Shown piece by piece: positions 12,965 through 15,725 of a stretch of DNA of 15,725 nt (the stretch's first letter is position 1; each line of letters opens with the position of its first letter). The DNA comes from an uncultured Eubacteriales bacterium (lineage in GTDB: Bacteria > Bacillota > Clostridia > Lachnospirales > CAG-274): NCBI GenBank assembly GCA_902495025.1, contig CABUWB010000013.1, positions 1 through 15,725 of the forward strand, written 5' to 3'. A program made the translations under genes and the position numbers. Below the pieces are notes generated by a model that was not told the DNA's origin, did not search any database, and saw nothing but the letters and a program-made list of their open reading frames with translations.

Positions 12965-14701
12965 ATGGGTTATATGGAAACCTACAACAAGTGGGTAAAT
13001 GACGAGTACTTTGACGAAGCAACAAGAGCCGAGCTTAAAGCAATCGCAGGGGACGAAAAGGAGATTGAGGACCGTTTCTACAAGGAGCTTGAGTTTGGTA
13101 CTGGCGGTTTAAGAGGCGTTATCGGCGCAGGTACAAACCGTATGAATATTTATACCGTAAGCAAGGCTACACAGGGTCTTGCCAACTACATAATCAAGCA
13201 GGGCAGCGAGGCTGTTGAAATGGGCGTTGCAATCGCCTACGATTCAAGACGTATGAGCCCCGAATTTGCTGAAATTGCAGCACTTGTACTCAACGGCAAC
13301 GGTATTAAAACCTACCTTTATGATGAGTTAAGACCTACCCCAATGTTAAGCTTTGCAGTGAGGGAGCTTGGCTGTACAGCAGGTATCGTGGTTACTGCAA
13401 GCCACAACCCACCAGAGTACAACGGCTACAAGGTTTACTGGGCTGACGGCGGTCAGGTGCCTACACCACGTGACGGCGAAATTATTGCAGAGGTAAACGC
13501 AATTACCGACTTCAAGTCAATTAAGAGAGCTGACAAAAAGCAGGCTGAAAAGCTTGGTCTTTTCAACATTATCGACAAAAAGGTTGACGACAACTACGAT
13601 GCAAACGTGCTTGCACAGCTTGTAAACCCTGATATTGTCAAGGCACAGAGCGACCTTAAAATCGTTTACACACCACTGCATGGCACAGGCAACAAGCCTG
13701 TAAGACGTGTGCTTGAAAAGGCAGGCTTTAAAAATGTAACAGTTGTACCAGAGCAGGAAATGCCAGACAGCGAGTTCTCAACAGTTGGCTATCCTAACCC
13801 CGAGGACCCTAAGGCATTCACCCTTGCAATTGAGCTTGCTAAGAAGATTGACGCTGATATTATAGTAGGAACAGACCCAGACGCTGACAGAGTTGGTGCT
13901 GTTGTTAAGACAAATGACGGCGATTATGTTATCTTTACAGGCAATATGACAGGTACACTTATCTGCGATTATATCTGCAGCCAGAAAAAGGCAGCAGGCA
14001 CACTCCCTGCAAACGGCGCTATTGTTTCCACAATTGTATCAAGCGATATGACAAAGGCTATTGCAAAGGAATACGGTCTTGCTTACTTTGACGTGCTCAC
14101 AGGCTTTAAGTATAACGGTCAGTAGATTAAGGAGTTTGAAAGCGACAACTCACACAGCTACGTATTCGGCTTTGAGGAGAGCTACGGCTGTCTTTCGGGT
14201 ACTTATGCAAGAGATAAGGACGCTGTTGTTGCAACAATGCTTATCTGCGAGCTTTGTGCTTACTACAAGTCCAGAGGCATGAGCATGTATGACGGACTTA
14301 TGGAGCTTTACAAGAAGTACGGCGTTTACAAGGAAATGATTAAGTCCATCACTTTAAAGGGTGTTGAGGGTGCAAACTATATCTAAAAGATTATGAATAC
14401 CCTCAGAGCTGACGCTCTTACAGAGGTTGCAGGCGTTAAGGTTACAGAGGCAAGGGACTACGTTGCCGACACCATTACAAACCTTGCAACAGGCGAAACT
14501 ACAAAAACAGGTCTGCCAAGCAGCAATGTGCTTTACTATCAGCTTGAGGACGGCACATGGTTCTGCGTAAGGCCAAGCGGCACAGAGCCTAAGATTAAAA
14601 TTTATTTCGGCAGCAAGGCTGATACACAGGAGGCTGTTCAGGCTAAGCTTGATAAGGCGTCCGAGGGTATTATGAACATTGTTGACGGTATTTTAGCTTA
14701 A
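12965..14701 (+). pseudogene. pgcA: Phosphoglucomutase/phosphomannomutase with two in-frame stop codons
   Basis: Alpha-phosphohexomutases interconvert glucose-1-phosphate and glucose-6-phosphate (or the mannose pair), feeding glycogen and cell-surface sugar synthesis. Reading one frame from the ATG at 12965 to the TAA at 14699 gives 578 codons, the normal length for the PgcA type. All main motifs are present: FGTGGLRG, catalytic Ser146 in TASHNPPEYNG, metal site DPDADR (304-309), sugar site EESYG (404-408) and phosphate site RPSGTEPK (536-543). The frame is interrupted by TAG at 14123-14125 (codon 387) and TAA at 14384-14386 (codon 474), with no frameshift. Codons between and after the stops remain like the rest. 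An in-frame ATG at 14393 could at most give a domain-IV fragment. Recent pseudogene, sequence error or read-through are all possible. Promoter, AGGAG site and terminator are intact. Confidence 0.9.
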
Positions 14702-14713
14702 TTATTTTTATTC

Positions 14714-14746
14714 AGGACTGCTCACTTTCGGTGGACAGTCCTTTTT
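14714..14746 (+). terminator. Terminator after the phosphoglucomutase locus
   Basis: AGGACTG (14714-14720) pairs with CAGTCCT (14736-14742); inside, CAC and GTG add a short extra stem. T5 at 14742-14746 follows. It begins 13 bases after the final TAA of the mutase frame. Confidence 0.88.
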
Positions 14747-14771
14747 CAATATTCTGTAAAATAATTCCCTC

Positions 14772-14800
14772 TTGTTAAATCCGTCATTTTGCATTATTAT
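14772..14800 (+). promoter_or_regulatory. Promoter of the zinc-ribbon membrane protein gene
   Basis: TTGTTA (14772-14777) and TATTAT (14795-14800) are separated by 17 bases. The leader to the ATG at 14849 is about 42 bases and contains an AGGGGG ribosome site. Confidence 0.5.
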
Positions 14801-14848
14801 ATAAGAAAGAGATTTTTTCGTTTTAAATAACTGACAGGGGGTAAAGAT

Positions 14849-15694
14849 ATGAAATACTGTAAAAAATGTTTCCGCAACGTACGTGAGGACGTTGATGTAT
14901 GTCCATACTGCGGAGCACCGGGGCTTGAGGAATACGGCAGCCACCAAAGCGGAGAGGATTTTACCTGCTCACAGCCTGCAAAAACCATACGTGATATACA
15001 GCAGGAGATTGACGCCTTAAATCTCGATGATGAGGACGACGCATGCAGTACGAAAGAGGACGATTATGAGCCTTTTGGTATGTTTGATGAGGAGGAAACG
15101 GACGCCTACGGCAACGTAAAAAAAGCCGACAAGGCATGCGGCAATACCTCTAAGGACGCTTATGGCTCCTATTCACATGAGGACGACTGTGGCAATGCGC
15201 CAGACAGCCCGAAAACATATACTGCCGCCTATACTGCACCCGGTCAGAGCCTTGACCCAAATAACCCAAATATAAAAATGCGCATTGAATACCTTAATAT
15301 GCTCAAAAAAATAGACGGCATAACACAGGAGCGCATTGACGAGCTTATGCGCCGATATGACGAAACACATGGCAATGCAGCGGTTAAAACCTACACACGC
15401 TCCACAAGCACAGCAAACACCAACATTCCCTCGCAGATGAATAATGCAAGTGTTATAATAGGTATGATTGTTGCCATATTTATAGGCTTTATGATGCCTT
15501 TTATCGGCATTATACTGCTCATCTCGGTACGAGGTAAGATGAAAAAAATTGAAGATGAAAAAACACAGGCACAGGTAAGAAAGGCTGTAAATATATTTAC
15601 CGTAATATTTATTATTATGCTGATTTTCCGCTTTGGCAGCATTCTCGCCACAGGTATTTTCGGTATTTTAAACGGGGAGGTATTTAATGTATAA
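14849..15694 (+). CDS. Zinc-ribbon membrane protein of unknown function
   Basis: The 281-residue product begins with a zinc-ribbon: Cys4, Cys7, Cys18 and Cys21 in CKKC and CPYC, with ten residues between the pairs. A long, very acidic, low-complexity linker follows (about 45-135, rich in Asp, Glu, Lys, Tyr and Gly). Next come a charged helical stretch (about 140-172) and two membrane spans (about 201-226 and 247-272) joined by a basic/acidic loop containing RGKMKKIEDEK. I do not recognise a specific family; zinc-ribbon plus membrane-anchor proteins are common in Firmicutes and mostly uncharacterised. With no signal peptide, the ribbon and linker are probably cytoplasmic. AGGGGG upstream fixes the start. 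Its stop overlaps the start of the next gene by eight bases, so they are likely co-translated. Confidence 0.8.
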   Translation: MKYCKKCFRNVREDVDVCPYCGAPGLEEYGSHQSGEDFTCSQPAKTIRDIQQEIDALNLDDEDDACSTKEDDYEPFGMFDEEETDAYGNVKKADKACGNTSKDAYGSYSHEDDCGNAPDSPKTYTAAYTAPGQSLDPNNPNIKMRIEYLNMLKKIDGITQERIDELMRRYDETHGNAAVKTYTRSTSTANTNIPSQMNNASVIIGMIVAIFIGFMMPFIGIILLISVRGKMKKIEDEKTQAQVRKAVNIFTVIFIIMLIFRFGSILATGIFGILNGEVFNV

Positions 15695-15725
15695 ATCCAC
15701 CCTGAGAAAAAAATACAGACACATA
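15687..15725 (+). CDS. Start of a further gene (cut by window edge)
   Basis: An ATG at 15687 lies six bases after GGGGAGG (15674-15680) and opens a frame MYKSTLRKKYRHI that reaches the window end without a stop. It overlaps the last eight bases of the zinc-ribbon gene (ATGTATAA contains both the start and that gene's stop), a usual sign of translational coupling. Thirteen residues are too few to name a family; the basic start would fit a cytoplasmic N-terminus of a membrane protein or a nucleic-acid-binding protein. Confidence 0.65.
   Translation, partial: MYKSTLRKKYRHI

Noticed and set aside
12965..14701. TAG reassigned as a sense codon across the genome
   Set aside because: It would explain codon 387 but not the TAA at codon 474; TAA ends most other genes in the window, including this one.
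14126..14701. The mutase as a deliberately split enzyme of two or three separate proteins
   Set aside because: The middle segment has no nearby ATG or ribosome site before the EESYG motif; the first internal ATG (about 14238) is after it.

Overview
The window looks like chromosomal DNA from a low-to-moderate-GC Gram-positive anaerobe, most likely a Clostridia of the Ruminococcaceae/Oscillospiraceae type. The signs are strong AGGAGG-type ribosome binding sites, TATAAT promoters with 17-bp spacers, AT-rich intergenic DNA, a type-I glutamine synthetase next to an ANTAR regulator, and a secreted enzyme ending in a dockerin-like calcium-binding module. The genus is an inference from these features only.

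Positions 1-3339 are arginine biosynthesis: the start of argC (minus strand, cut by the window edge), a divergent argG, and argH convergent to argG across a shared terminator. A heptad-repeat palindrome lies in the argC/argG intergenic region. Positions 3403-5816 hold a polytopic membrane protein (DUF975-like) divergent from a secreted transglutaminase-like protein with a C-terminal dockerin-like domain. A shared terminator separates the latter from a VanZ-like membrane protein (about 5885-6379). Directly upstream of the VanZ ribosome binding site is a roughly 290-bp element (6405-6694) with imperfect 19-bp terminal inverted repeats and several near-perfect internal hairpins, which looks like a MITE.

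Positions 6764-9109 form a nitrogen-control unit: an ANTAR-domain protein downstream of glnA. The glnA promoter is consensus (TTGACA-17-TATAAT). It is followed by an early terminator-like hairpin and then a long irregular hairpin whose tip can be drawn as a six-base loop with A1 and G4, the signature of ANTAR RNA targets. Positions 9327-12693 are a tight minus-strand operon: a polyprenyl-phosphate glycosyltransferase (GtrB/DPM1-like), a SAM-dependent methyltransferase and a GT-C membrane glycosyltransferase, a set expected to decorate a cell-surface polymer.

Positions 12965-14701 hold a complete-length phosphoglucomutase/phosphomannomutase reading frame broken by two in-frame stops (TAG at codon 387, TAA at codon 474) with no frameshift and all visible active-site motifs intact. 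This is the most unusual item. The window ends with a zinc-ribbon membrane protein whose stop overlaps the start of a further gene that runs off the edge.

No rRNA, tRNA, CRISPR array or complete transposase gene was recognised.
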